Assembly (NCBI RefSeq): GCF_002263515.1
Contig: NZ_CP022752.1
Location: 1,302,001 to 1,366,000 of the forward strand
Length of the DNA stretch: 64,000 nt
Origin: Actinopolyspora erythraea
Lineage (GTDB): Bacteria > Actinomycetota > Actinomycetes > Mycobacteriales > Pseudonocardiaceae
Direction of reading: 5' to 3'
The first letter of the stretch is position 1, and the number at the start of each line of letters is the position of its first letter. Positions 47,676-57,433 of this stretch are shown here, one piece after another. Below the pieces are notes generated by a model. The model was not told where the DNA came from. It ran no database searches and saw only the letters and a list, made by a program, of their open reading frames with translations. Position numbers and translations under genes: made by a program.

Positions 47676-47960
47676 TCACTCCTGCCTCGTCTCGACCAGG
47701 GCGGGTTCGAGCAACCTCATTGGCGGCTCATAGTCGGTGCTCGTGACGCTTTTTCCGTTTTTGCGTTGAATCGCTTTGGTGGTGCCCAGGAGAATCAGGG
47801 AGAAGCATCCGAACAGCAGTACCGCCAGCGCGATGAGCGACCACCAGGGTGCCTTGTCCACGGGGCCTGGTGTCCACTCCGCCAGCAGCGGGAAGAGCGC
47901 TCCTGCCACGATCATCAGGAAGGGGTGGATCTGGTTCGTTCCCCGGTTCGTTCGCCGCAT
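47676..47960 (-). CDS. Small two-span membrane protein (intact copy)
   Basis: 94 aa. MRRTNRGTNQIHPFLMIVAG, then segments PFLMIVAGALFPLLAEW and APWWSLIALAVLLFGCFSLILLG, and a polar tail ending EPALVETRQE. No family recognised. ATG 47960 has an AGGAA about 11 bases upstream. It is the parent of the frameshifted copy at 45280-45506. Confidence 0.6.
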   Translation of the reverse strand: MRRTNRGTNQIHPFLMIVAGALFPLLAEWTPGPVDKAPWWSLIALAVLLFGCFSLILLGTTKAIQRKNGKSVTSTDYEPPMRLLEPALVETRQE

Positions 47961-47999
47961 CGTTCGGAGAGTTCCTGTCGTGTCACCCCGGCACCGAGC
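47769..47999 (-). repeat. Right copy of the AbiE-flanking direct repeat
   Basis: Partner of 45331-45544. It contains the 16 bases missing from the left copy (between GTCCAC at 47856-47861 and at 47872-47877), so this is the unbroken version. Confidence 0.9.
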
Positions 48000-48089
48000 C
48001 ACCCGTGGACGGCGGCCCGATTCCAGTGAGCGGTGGTCCGGTCACTCCGAGGCTACCGGCGCCGTGTCCACTTCGGAAATTCCCGCCGC

Positions 48090-50510
48090 TCAGGAGGCGG
48101 GGTAGCGCTCGAACCACTCCGGGGTCTCCGGCGGGTTCGGGCCGAACTCCAGGCAGCCCTCCTCGGCGAGCGTTCGGACGGTTTCGCCGAGTTCGAGCTG
48201 CTGCGTCCAGTGCTCGGGGATCTCCTCGTCCGCCGACATCGCCAGCAGCGCGCCCGTCACCGCGCCGCACACCCCGCTGTTGCCGGAGTGATTCACGGCG
48301 GTGCGCAGCCCGGCCGCGAAGTCCCCTTCGACCACCAGCGCCGCGTACAGCCCGATCGCCAGCGCCTCGGCGGCGTTGAAGCCCGTGCCGAGGGTGCGTT
48401 CCAGCCGCTCCGGTTCGACGACGCCGGACTCGGCGAGCCTGCGGGCGGAAGCGATCCTGCTCGCCACGGGATCGTGCTCCGGGTGCCGCGATAACTCGGA
48501 CTCGGCGGCGTCCACGGCCTCGGTGAGCCCCTCTCCCCGGGCCAACCGTGAGACGATCACCCCCAGCGCACCCGCGCTCAGCCGGGCGGTGGCGTGCCCG
48601 TGGGTGAGCGCCGCGGCCTCGGTGGCCACCCGGAAGGTCTCGTCCGCCCGGGGCGTCCACAGCATCGCCGGGACCGCCCGCAGCAGCGCGCTGCTGCCGT
48701 CCGAGTCGCTGATCGGCTCCTCCGGCGAGCCCATGGCCTGCTGGCCCTTCGCGAAGGCGATCAGCGTGCGCATCATGGTCCTGCCGGGGCTGCGGGTCTG
48801 GAACAGCCCGCGCAGCCCCACCAGCCAGCCGTCCGGCTCGGGCGCCACCGAGAGGAACTCCCCGGCGGCACGGGGCCAGCTCAGGTGCTGAGTGTGCAGC
48901 CACCGCTGGTAGGCGTGCTGCACGTGCCTCGTGGGGCGCGGCACCCCGCCGAGCGTGCGGCGGGAGACCCCGGCGCGGATCGTTCCCTCCAGCGTGAACA
49001 GCAGCAGCTGGGTGTCGCTGCCGATCCGGCCGGAGGGATGCCCGGCGGGCACGTACTCCCGCAGCCCCTCCTCGCCGTAGCGGTCCCTGATCTCGCGCCA
49101 GCTGTCCCCGGTGACGGCCCCGCCCAGTGCCTCCCCGACGGCGCACCCCAGCACGGCCCGTGCGAAACGCGGTGCCCACGCCGAACCGGCGAGACCGGCA
49201 GCGCTCTCGGAGCTCCCACCGGAATCGTCCTCCCGCTGCCCGGAGAGCTCGGCGGAGTGCTCCTCTTCTCCGGCGGGGAGCCCAACCGGATCCGGTCCGA
49301 ACTCGGTGACCGCGGCCTCGGCCACCCGTTCCAGCAGCGGAGCTATCTCCGGCGTCCCGGGCGCGGAACCGGTGATCTCCTCCGGACCGCGCAGCGCGCC
49401 GAGCAGCTGGCCGCACAGCGTCGCGGAGGTGACGACGTCGCCGTCGTGGCTCGCGGCGAGGCGGATCGCCGTCGCCGGGTCGCCGGAGGCCGACAGCGCC
49501 GCGCGCAGCGCGATCGCGAGCGCGCCGCTGCCGGTGCCGCCGTCGGCGGCCGCCACCAGGTTCCCACGCGTGGGCAGCGTGTTCGCGGGGCGGAAACGGG
49601 CCAGCCGCACCGCTTCGGAGAGTTCCCCCGAGATCCCCGCGTGGGAGCACTGCTCGATCGCGCGCTCCGCGGCTTCCGCCAGCCCCGCGCCGCGCAGCAG
49701 CCGGGACACCAGCACGGCGAGCACTCCGGCGGGCAGGTGGCCCCTCGGCCCCCCGTGCGTGGCGGCCGCGATCTCGCTGCCGAGCCGGAAAGCGCTCCGG
49801 TCGTCCTCGGCCCAGAGCGCGGCGACCGCACCCAGCGGCACGGCGGCGGCCGCCTCGACACCGTTGCCGGGGTGCTCCGGAGTCCCCGGTGCCATGCCCA
49901 CGTCGAGCCGCGCCAGTTCCGCGAGCATCACGGGATCACCACCGCCGGAACCCACCAGCCTCGGATCGTCCGGCAGCCGATCGCGGGACGGCTCGGCCCC
50001 GGAGCGCTCGACGGCGGCACCGGCCGGAACCCCCCGGCTGCGCAGCCAGCGCCGCTGACCGGCCAGCACCGCCCGCGCCGGATCGGCCCGCCCCCGTGCC
50101 CGCAGCTCGGTGTGGGCGCCGGTCAACCCGTCCAGCGCGCACAGCAGTGCGGCGGTGCGTTCCGTGCCCCGCATGTCGTGCCGCGCGGTGGTCTCACCGA
50201 CCGCGGCGCCGTGGAGCATCCCCAGCAGTCGTCCGGGGGAGCGGGTGACGAAGCCGTCCGCGTCGAACAGCCCGCCGGCCATCCCGGAAGCCGGTCTCCC
50301 GGTCGGTGCGGTGCCGTCCGCGAGCCGGTGGCGCAGCCCGGTGGCCCAGAGGGGAGTGTTCGCGGGCTCGGCCACGAGTTCCCGCCACCGCCGCACCAGC
50401 CACGACGAGGGGGCGGCCGTCATCTCCGATTCGGCTCGGCGGCGGCGCGAGGCCTCGCGCTCCCGGAGAGCGGTCAGTAACCGCTTCTCGTCGTCTTCCA
50501 TATCGTCCAC
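48090..50510 (-). CDS. Tandem ADP-ribosylglycohydrolase-like protein, both domains degenerate
   Basis: 806 aa, two DraG-like domains (about 91-404 and 450-790). Domain 1 lacks the DDTQ motif and has SHDGDVVTSATLCG in place of HSGDSDSTG. Domain 2 has IGSDTQLLLFTLEG (first Asp replaced) and NHSGNSGVCG (metal Asp lost, two residues missing). Both keep the fold-typical THG..GHLPAG and THGHATARLSAG segments. This implies loss of hydrolase activity and perhaps ADP-ribose or protein binding. GTG 50510 or ATG 50501. Its start lies 224 bases beyond the stop of the larger paralogue, whose reading direction it shares. Confidence 0.85.
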   Translation of the reverse strand: MDDMEDDEKRLLTALREREASRRRRAESEMTAAPSSWLVRRWRELVAEPANTPLWATGLRHRLADGTAPTGRPASGMAGGLFDADGFVTRSPGRLLGMLHGAAVGETTARHDMRGTERTAALLCALDGLTGAHTELRARGRADPARAVLAGQRRWLRSRGVPAGAAVERSGAEPSRDRLPDDPRLVGSGGGDPVMLAELARLDVGMAPGTPEHPGNGVEAAAAVPLGAVAALWAEDDRSAFRLGSEIAAATHGGPRGHLPAGVLAVLVSRLLRGAGLAEAAERAIEQCSHAGISGELSEAVRLARFRPANTLPTRGNLVAAADGGTGSGALAIALRAALSASGDPATAIRLAASHDGDVVTSATLCGQLLGALRGPEEITGSAPGTPEIAPLLERVAEAAVTEFGPDPVGLPAGEEEHSAELSGQREDDSGGSSESAAGLAGSAWAPRFARAVLGCAVGEALGGAVTGDSWREIRDRYGEEGLREYVPAGHPSGRIGSDTQLLLFTLEGTIRAGVSRRTLGGVPRPTRHVQHAYQRWLHTQHLSWPRAAGEFLSVAPEPDGWLVGLRGLFQTRSPGRTMMRTLIAFAKGQQAMGSPEEPISDSDGSSALLRAVPAMLWTPRADETFRVATEAAALTHGHATARLSAGALGVIVSRLARGEGLTEAVDAAESELSRHPEHDPVASRIASARRLAESGVVEPERLERTLGTGFNAAEALAIGLYAALVVEGDFAAGLRTAVNHSGNSGVCGAVTGALLAMSADEEIPEHWTQQLELGETVRTLAEEGCLEFGPNPPETPEWFERYPAS

Positions 50511-50734
50511 GGCACCCGTAATCGTAGTCTGCTCGCGTTCGACCGGTCACCACAGCGGGGTGAAAAGCGCTCGAATCCTCGCGGGACGGTTCGCCCGGCC
50601 ATCACGGGCACGAGTCGAACCCGATTCCGAAGTCCTCTCGGGACTGTTCGGGGAGGACCTCGGAATCGTTACACCCTCCGCCCCTGGTTCTCCGGGACCG
50701 CCGGAACCCGGTGGGCGGTCGAGGGGCCCGGGAC

Positions 50735-53700
50735 TCAGTTCCGCTCGTCGTCGGCGACGTAGGCGCGCGCCCAGGAGGGGAGTTTGCCCTCCGGTGTGAT
50801 GGTCGGAACGTTCCGTCGGTCGGCGAGCAGTCTGTCCAGGATCTCGCGCACCTCCAGCCGGTCCAGCCACTTCGCGGGCAGGGCGCCGCTCCCGCGCGAG
50901 GCACCGAGCACGGCACCGCAGACCGCGGCGGTGGCGGCGCTGTTGCCCGCGTGTCCCGCCGCCAGCACGACGGCCCGCCGCCATGAGTCCGGGTAGGACA
51001 GTGCGGCCAGCACGCCGATACCGAGTGCGCCGGGGCCGTACCATCCCGTTCCCAGCGAACGCAGTGTTTCCGGTGTCGGCGTTCCCCGCCGGGCCAGTCG
51101 CACGGCCGAACGCAGCGCCTCGGCCGTGTTGTCGCCGCCCGCGTACTTGTCCAGCTCGGCCAGGACCGTCCCCACCGCGTCCGCCAGCGCTTCACCCCGC
51201 AGCAGCGCGTTGCTCAGCGCCGCCAGCGCCCCGGCGGGCAGGTAGCCGTCCGGAGCGCCGTGGGTGAGCGCGGCCGTTTCGGCCCCGAGGGTGAAGGCCG
51301 TCCCGATGTCGGGGGCGAACAGCCCCAGCGGAGTCGCCCGCGCGGTGGCCAGGAACCCGGCGTCGTCGTTGGGCGGATCCGCCGGGCTCGGGACGCTTTC
51401 CCGGGTGTGCGCCTCCGCCAGGGCGGCGGTACCCGCGTGGTCCGGAAAGCGCTGGGCGTTGAGCTCGGAGCACTGCGAGAGCCAGTCGGTCGTGGCCGGT
51501 GGTTCCACGGTCACCCCCTGCGTGCGGACCCAGTGCCGCAGCGCGTGGTGCACGCTCACCACGTGGGTGGTCTCCGCCGCGTGGCGCCGTTCTAGCACCT
51601 CGGCGCGGATCGTTCCCGCCAGCACGAAGGCCAGCTGCTGGGTGATCGCGGTGCCGCGCCCACTGCCGCCGAACGCCTCGGCGAGCTCGATCGACTCGGA
51701 CCGTTCCAGCCGGTCGGCCCGGCCGAGCATCCAGGGGGCGGCGAACGCGTCACCGCAGGCCGCTCCCAGCACACACCCGGCGAGCCTTTCGTCGAACTCC
51801 AACCGCAGCGGGGTCTCCCGCACCAGCACTTCGGACTCGGCGGTCTCCTCGTTCCGCTCACCGAACAGCAGCGCTGCCCGTTCCGCACCGAAGGCCCGCA
51901 CCGTGAGCTCGCGCAGCTCCCCGGCGAGCTCAGCCGGAACTTCCTCGGGGGACTCCCGCAGTTTCCGCCACGCCGTGAGCAGCCGGGTCTCCTCCTCGGA
52001 GAGGTCCTCCTCGGAGAGTGCGTCGTCGGCCTCTTCGGACGCCTCCGGGGGGCCGTCCGTCCCCCGCGTCGTCGGGGCCGCCGGGGAGGAGGCTTCCTCG
52101 GATGTTCCTTCCGTCGTGGTGGTTTCGGTGCCGTCCTCGTCCTCGGTGGTGGCTCGCTCCGCCCGCCGCTCGCTCATGCCGGTTCCGCGCTCCTCGCCGG
52201 TGCTCGCCGAACGCTCGGTGGTGTGGAGGTTCTCCTCGGCCATGGTGCTGACCAGCTCGTCCTCCTCGACCGGGGTGTCGGCGTCCTCGAACGAGGAGAT
52301 GTCCGTCGCCGCGAAGTCCGCCGCGGTCGCGAACTCGGTCGCGGGTGGGAAACTCCCCTCGGGCGCGGTGGTCCCGGCCGGGGCCTCGGTCCGCGCGGTT
52401 TCGGAGGAGCTGTCCCGCTGTTCGTCCTCGTGACGCTCGGATCGCCCGGTCTCCCCGGCCTCGACCTCGGCCTCCGCCGTGCTCGTTTCTTCCGTCCCCT
52501 CCTCATCCGGTTCGAACTGTTCCTCACCCGGTTCGGGGAGGGCGGACGGTTCTTCGGCGTCGTGGTCCTTCGTCGCCTCGACCAGCGCTCCCGTCCGCAG
52601 TGGCCACCTCGGTGACGTCGCCGAGGTGCTCCCGTGACTCGGGAGCGGGTAGCGCCGCTGCCACTCCGACTCGGGGGGTGTGTCGGTGCCGAACTCCAGT
52701 TCGGCGTCCCGCGCGAGTCGTTCGATCACCTCGCGCAGCTCCAGCGCCGCCAGCCACTCCGCCGGGATCCGTTCGGCGGACAGCGCGCTGCCCATGATGT
52801 TGCCGCAGACGGCGGCCGTGGAGTCGCTGTCGCCGGAGTGGTTGGCCGCCAGCCGGACCGCGTCGGCGAACGAGTCGGGATGGCTCAGCGCCGCGTAGAC
52901 CGCTATGGCCAGGGCTTCCTCCCCCACCCAGCCGCCGCCGAGCTGCTGTTCGATCACCTCGGGGCCCGGCGTCCCCAGCGAGACCAACTCACGCGCCCGC
53001 AACAGGCTGTCGGTGGTCTCCTCGTGCCCGTCCCAGCTCGACAGGTGGGACATCGCGGTGTCGAGGGCCTGCCGCAGCGTGTCCCCCTCCAGCAGCCTTC
53101 GCACCAGCACGGCCAGGGTCCCGGCGGGCAGGTAGCCGCTGGGGTGGCCGTGGGTCAGCACGCCGGTCTCCGCGCCGACGCGGAACACCTCGGCGGTGTC
53201 GGCAGACCACAGCGCGGCGGGTGCGGCACGCATGACCGCGCCGCACCCCTTGGAGTCGTTCAGCGGGTTGTCCACCGAGCCGGGAACCCCGCCCGCCGCG
53301 AAGCCGTGCAGTGCCTTCACGCAGGTGGCTCCCGGGGCGCGCCTGTTGAACAGTTCCTGCTGGGAGAGCAGCCAGCCGTCGGGTTCGGGGCAGCCGGGGC
53401 CGCTGACCTGCTCGCGGTCGAAGCCCTGCGTGTACAGCCAGCGCTGGTAGGCGTGCTGGACCAGTTCGACCGGATCGGTGGCGAGGCCGCGGCGGAGGCC
53501 GTGACCGGCCCGGACGAGCCCCTCCAGCGTGAACAGCGTCATCTGGGTGTCGTCGCTGATCCGGGCCGGTCCGTCGGTCCGCTCGAAGCCGGTGATCCCG
53601 TCGGGGCCGAAGCGCTCCCGGATCGTGCGCATCGAGTCGAACTCCACCACGTAGCCCAGCGCGTCACCGACCGCGCCGCCCAGCAGGCAGCCGAGCACGG

Positions 53701-55843
53701 GTTCGCGTGCCACTTCGGTCGTGGCGCGATCGCGCCCGGCGGGGACCTCGCTGTCCGTTGTGGATGGTGTGTCCGCCTCCGCTCCGCTCTCCGGGGGAGT
53801 TCCGGCGGCTTGGTCCGTTTCTCCGGCCGCTTCGGACGGTTCGGCGGCGGAGTCCTCCGCGCCGGGCAGGGCGTGCTCCTCGGCACCCGTGGTGAGTACG
53901 GCGGGGAAGTCGGTGCTGAACGGCAGTTCGGAGGTGTCCCGCCGCCCCGGGTACCGGTGCCGCCACGTGGGGTCGTCCGGTGGTTCGGCGGTGAACTCCA
54001 GCAGCGCGTCCCGCCCCAGGATCTCGATCGTCTCGCGTCCTCGCAGGTCGCGAAGCCAGGTCCCCGGCAGGGCGTCCCTGCCGTACCGGGCCCCCGCCAG
54101 CGAGCCGCAGATCGCTCCCGTGGAGTCGCTGTCCCCGGAGTGGTTGACGGCCAGCAGTACCGCGTCCGCGAGGTTCTCGGTGCTCAGCAGCGCGCAGACG
54201 GCGATGGACAACGCCTCCGGGCCGCTCCATCCGCCGCCCAGGGCGTCCTTGATCCGCTCCGGGGTGGGGCGACCGTGTTCGGCGAGGTTCACCGCAGCCG
54301 TGAGCGCCTGCTCGGTGGCGGACCCGGCGACGTGTTCGGACAGCACGCGTCTGGCCTCGTTCAGCGCCTCGGAGGGCGCGGTCCCGTGCAGCAGTTCGCG
54401 CAGCAGCACCGCGAAGGTTCCGGCGGGCAGGTAGCCGTCCGGTTCGCCGTGGGTGAGCGCGGCGGCGCAGGCGGCCAGCTCGAACACCTCGTCGGCGTCG
54501 TCCGACCACAGTGCCGCCCCGACACCGCGCAGCACCGCACCGTGGGTGCCGGAGTGGTGCAGCGGTCGTTCGACGGTGCCCGGCACTCCCGAGGAGGCGA
54601 ACTCGCGCAGCGCGCTGATCGAGCTGCTGGCGGGGGAACGCACCGCGAACAGCTCCGCCCGCTCGACGAGCCAGCCGTCCGGCTCGGGGTGGGTCGCCGA
54701 GAACGGGCCCGCCACACGCGTCCAGGAGTACCCCTGGCTGTGCAGCCAGCGTTGCAGTGCCAGCTGGACGGCGGGCAACGGTGTTTCCGCGACTCCTTGG
54801 CGCACCGCGATGTGGCCGCGGACGAACCCTTCCAACGCGAACAGCATCAGCTGGCTGTCGTCGGTGAACGAGCCCCTCTGCTGGTCGTCGCGGTCGTAGT
54901 CGGTCACCCCCGCCGCGCCGTAGCGGTTGCGGATCTGTTCCACCGGGTAGAACTCCACCGGGGCCCCGAGCGCGTCACCCGCCGCGGCGGCGAGCAGGCT
55001 GCCGAGCAGGCGCCGTCCCGTCTCGCCGAGTTCGGTCTCCTCGGCGGGATCCCCCCTGGAGTCCGCCGCCGGGGCCGTGGTGTTCCCGGTGGGAGCGGCG
55101 GGTGGACCGGCCGGGGGAGTTTCCGGGGATGGCTGTGGAGCCGTCGGTTTCGCCGGAGTGCCGGGGGGAGGAGCGGGGGCCGGTTGGGCCGCTCGGTGGT
55201 GGGGCCCGACGTCGGTGAGCACGGTGGTCGCTTCCGCTCCGTTGCGTGGCGCGCTCGCGTGGGCCTGGAGCGGGATTCCGGCCGCCCGGATCAGGTCCTC
55301 GCAGGGAACACGCGCCTTGGCGGGACTGAGCGGATTCACCTGCAGGTCGGTGCTGACCGGTCGCAGCTCCGCCAGGGCTCTGCCGGACATGCGTTGCCAA
55401 CTGGTCCAGTTGTGCGGCAGGTGTCCCTCGGAGGTGAACACCTGCAGCTGGTTGCGTCCCGACTGGTGCTCGAAGGTGAACAGCCCTTCGCCCTGGGGTT
55501 GGGCGAACAGGATGAGTTCGGCCTCCAGCAGCGCGCCGAGCAGGGTCTGGGAGGGCGCGTAGCCGGTAGTGGTCAGCTGCAGCGCTCGTTCCACGTCGTT
55601 GGTGGGGGCGGGCAGTCGCAGTGCGACGGGGGAGGGCCGGTAGTTGGGGTTCGGGGAGAAGTCCGAGGTGATTTCCCCGTGCTCGTCAACGCGGAATCCG
55701 CCGATGAAGCCCCAAGGGGGGACCTCCGCGTTGGGGTCGGTGAAGATCGGGTCCACCACGTACAGCCAGCTGTTCGGCTGTTGCGCGGCCTGCTCCCGCA
55801 TCGCGGGTGTAATCACCGGTCGGCTAGGTTGCTGGCTGTTCAT
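50735..55843 (-). CDS. Multidomain protein: SseB-like N-terminus and three ADP-ribosylglycohydrolase domains
   Basis: 1702 aa. Residues 1-180 resemble SseB / type VII secretion-associated domains (SWLYVVDPIFTDPN...ELILFAQPQGEGLFTFEHQSG). Domain 1 (about 278-612) has FTDDSQLMLFALEG and NHSGDSDSTGAICG; domain 2 (about 715-1045) has ISDDTQMTLFTLEG and NHSGDSDSTAAVCG. Both look catalytically competent. Domain 3 (about 1352-1676) has TAITQQLAFVLAG and GHAGNSAATAAVCG, so its metal sites are lost. Pro-rich (205-265) and acidic (1090-1300) linkers separate the parts. No signal peptide. ATG 55843. It probably removes ADP-ribose from targets; the target is unknown. Confidence 0.85.
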   Translation of the reverse strand: MNSQQPSRPVITPAMREQAAQQPNSWLYVVDPIFTDPNAEVPPWGFIGGFRVDEHGEITSDFSPNPNYRPSPVALRLPAPTNDVERALQLTTTGYAPSQTLLGALLEAELILFAQPQGEGLFTFEHQSGRNQLQVFTSEGHLPHNWTSWQRMSGRALAELRPVSTDLQVNPLSPAKARVPCEDLIRAAGIPLQAHASAPRNGAEATTVLTDVGPHHRAAQPAPAPPPGTPAKPTAPQPSPETPPAGPPAAPTGNTTAPAADSRGDPAEETELGETGRRLLGSLLAAAAGDALGAPVEFYPVEQIRNRYGAAGVTDYDRDDQQRGSFTDDSQLMLFALEGFVRGHIAVRQGVAETPLPAVQLALQRWLHSQGYSWTRVAGPFSATHPEPDGWLVERAELFAVRSPASSSISALREFASSGVPGTVERPLHHSGTHGAVLRGVGAALWSDDADEVFELAACAAALTHGEPDGYLPAGTFAVLLRELLHGTAPSEALNEARRVLSEHVAGSATEQALTAAVNLAEHGRPTPERIKDALGGGWSGPEALSIAVCALLSTENLADAVLLAVNHSGDSDSTGAICGSLAGARYGRDALPGTWLRDLRGRETIEILGRDALLEFTAEPPDDPTWRHRYPGRRDTSELPFSTDFPAVLTTGAEEHALPGAEDSAAEPSEAAGETDQAAGTPPESGAEADTPSTTDSEVPAGRDRATTEVAREPVLGCLLGGAVGDALGYVVEFDSMRTIRERFGPDGITGFERTDGPARISDDTQMTLFTLEGLVRAGHGLRRGLATDPVELVQHAYQRWLYTQGFDREQVSGPGCPEPDGWLLSQQELFNRRAPGATCVKALHGFAAGGVPGSVDNPLNDSKGCGAVMRAAPAALWSADTAEVFRVGAETGVLTHGHPSGYLPAGTLAVLVRRLLEGDTLRQALDTAMSHLSSWDGHEETTDSLLRARELVSLGTPGPEVIEQQLGGGWVGEEALAIAVYAALSHPDSFADAVRLAANHSGDSDSTAAVCGNIMGSALSAERIPAEWLAALELREVIERLARDAELEFGTDTPPESEWQRRYPLPSHGSTSATSPRWPLRTGALVEATKDHDAEEPSALPEPGEEQFEPDEEGTEETSTAEAEVEAGETGRSERHEDEQRDSSSETARTEAPAGTTAPEGSFPPATEFATAADFAATDISSFEDADTPVEEDELVSTMAEENLHTTERSASTGEERGTGMSERRAERATTEDEDGTETTTTEGTSEEASSPAAPTTRGTDGPPEASEEADDALSEEDLSEEETRLLTAWRKLRESPEEVPAELAGELRELTVRAFGAERAALLFGERNEETAESEVLVRETPLRLEFDERLAGCVLGAACGDAFAAPWMLGRADRLERSESIELAEAFGGSGRGTAITQQLAFVLAGTIRAEVLERRHAAETTHVVSVHHALRHWVRTQGVTVEPPATTDWLSQCSELNAQRFPDHAGTAALAEAHTRESVPSPADPPNDDAGFLATARATPLGLFAPDIGTAFTLGAETAALTHGAPDGYLPAGALAALSNALLRGEALADAVGTVLAELDKYAGGDNTAEALRSAVRLARRGTPTPETLRSLGTGWYGPGALGIGVLAALSYPDSWRRAVVLAAGHAGNSAATAAVCGAVLGASRGSGALPAKWLDRLEVREILDRLLADRRNVPTITPEGKLPSWARAYVADDERN

Positions 55844-56500
55844 CTCCCCCGTTGCTCCCCGTTTCCGGTTCGTGGTTTCACAGGGTTCGCCCTGCGACTT
55901 CCCGGTGGTCGATCATCCGCCGGAGCAAGCACTCGGCGGGTTGTGACGATCGGACGCGACGCGTCGGGCGATCGGTTCCGAAGTCTCTCCGCACGATCGT
56001 TACTGTCTCATGACCTCATGGAGTGAATTTCGGTATCTCCTGTTTACCAGCTGTGATGTGTTGTTCCTGTTCGGTGTGCGGTCCCCTGGGTGGGAATCCA
56101 CGTGCGCTCCAAGGACGATGGTGTTCGGTCGGCTCTCGGAGCCGCCTCCCACGGGGCTCGTGTGCTTCGCGCCGCGAGCCGGGCGTACCACCGGGATCGC
56201 TCCGAAACGGGGAGGGGAGTTCGTCGCGCTGCCCCGATCAGGTGCGAATTCTTTTCGGAGCTGGCGGTGTGGATGGCCTCGACGGTGGGTAGGTACCACC
56301 CAGGTGAGGGTGTTCCGGTGCGCGCGGCACGGCGAGCGCCGCCCCCGAAACCCGTCGGCTCTCGTCCGCGCCGGTCAGGCGGGGGCGCACAACTCGATAC
56401 GAATCGGTGACCCGTTTCGGGGCAACCCGAACTCCGTCGTGGCGTCTCCCGGGGCGAAAGGATCATCGAGCGATCCCGAACGAAAGGTGGTTCGACGAGG
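55844..56500. other. Divergent intergenic region upstream of the ADP-ribosylglycohydrolase genes
   Basis: 657 bases that should contain promoters for the minus-strand pair and the secreted protein. Frames here lack actinobacterial codon bias and start sites. A moderately AT-rich patch near 56020-56080 is the best promoter candidate. Nothing else was seen. Confidence 0.45.
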
Positions 56501-57433
56501 ATGCGCAAGACTTTCGCGATAGCGGCGGCGATGCTGACCATGCTCGGCGGTGTGGGCAGCGCCGCCGCGGTGGACAGGTCCGGCTCCGAGGCGCAGGTAC
56601 CCAGTGGCGACCAGGCCCGGCAGGGACTGTTCACCAGCGCCACCGGGACCCTCGTCCGTGGCGGGCAGGGCTACATCCTGGCGGCCGAGGACGACGGCAC
56701 GCGCTACCGGCTCACCGGAGCACCGGGAATGCTGCTTCCCTACTCGGGTGAGCGGGTCAAGGTGACCGGAAGCGAGTCCGGGCGGAACTCGGAAACCGAG
56801 CGGCTCGCCGTCAGAACGGTGGAGCCGGTCGCGCGCGGCGAATCGTTGCCGCCGCGTGGCACCACGCGGCTGAACTTCCGGGTGAACACCGACGGTGCCG
56901 TCAGCGGCAGCACCACGTTCTACGGGATGTTCGGCACGCCGGGGCCCGATCCGCGTGGCGAGGTCGCCGACATCGAGGAGCTGGGCGCGATCGCACTGCG
57001 CGACGAGGACGGTGACGGGGTCTACTCCGCCCCGGTCGGCCTGCGCGCCGGGCAGCGTGTCGTCGCGCGCATCGCCGTGGGCAACAGCGTCGTGGGGCCG
57101 AGGAAGGTGATCCATCCGAGCAGCGTCGTCCAGCGGGACAACACCGTGGTGCTGGACGGCGACACCACCGTCTCCACCGAGTACACCCCCACGCGTTTCT
57201 GCGGTGACGTGCCCTTCACCCCGAACTCGGACCACGGTGCCTTCGGCATCAAGACGAGCGGGGCGGACTGCGACACCGCCCGCGACGTGGCGGCCGACGC
57301 CGAGAACCGGATCGGGCGGGACTACCGCAGCCACGGTTTCGAGTGCGCGGCGACCGAGGCGGGCGGCCAGCTCGGTGGCTACGACTACACCTGCCGTGAC
57401 GAGGAGCGCGAGATCACCTTCTCCGCCTCCTGA
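56501..57433 (+). CDS. Secreted protein of unknown function
   Basis: 310 aa. Signal peptide MRKTFAIAAAMLTMLGGVGSAAAVD with cleavage near residue 24. The mature part has an OB-like first half (TGTLVRGGQGYILAAEDDGTRYRLTG...YSGERVKVTGSES) and a C-terminal half with four Cys (FCGDV, ADCDTA, FECAAT, YTCRD) likely forming two disulfides. No enzymatic motif recognised. An AAGG lies ahead of the ATG. It diverges from the ADP-ribosylglycohydrolase pair. Confidence 0.75.
   Translation: MRKTFAIAAAMLTMLGGVGSAAAVDRSGSEAQVPSGDQARQGLFTSATGTLVRGGQGYILAAEDDGTRYRLTGAPGMLLPYSGERVKVTGSESGRNSETERLAVRTVEPVARGESLPPRGTTRLNFRVNTDGAVSGSTTFYGMFGTPGPDPRGEVADIEELGAIALRDEDGDGVYSAPVGLRAGQRVVARIAVGNSVVGPRKVIHPSSVVQRDNTVVLDGDTTVSTEYTPTRFCGDVPFTPNSDHGAFGIKTSGADCDTARDVAADAENRIGRDYRSHGFECAATEAGGQLGGYDYTCRDEEREITFSAS

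Noticed and set aside
47676..47720. T-psi-C-like GGTTCGAG sequence suggesting a tRNA remnant or att site
   Set aside because: No matching acceptor or anticodon stems; it lies inside the small membrane-protein coding region.
52634..56026. 1130-aa plus-strand frame opposite the large ADP-ribosylglycohydrolase gene
   Set aside because: Shadow of high-GC codon bias on the opposite strand; composition is Arg/Gly/His-rich with no domain, while the minus strand has clear DraG motifs.
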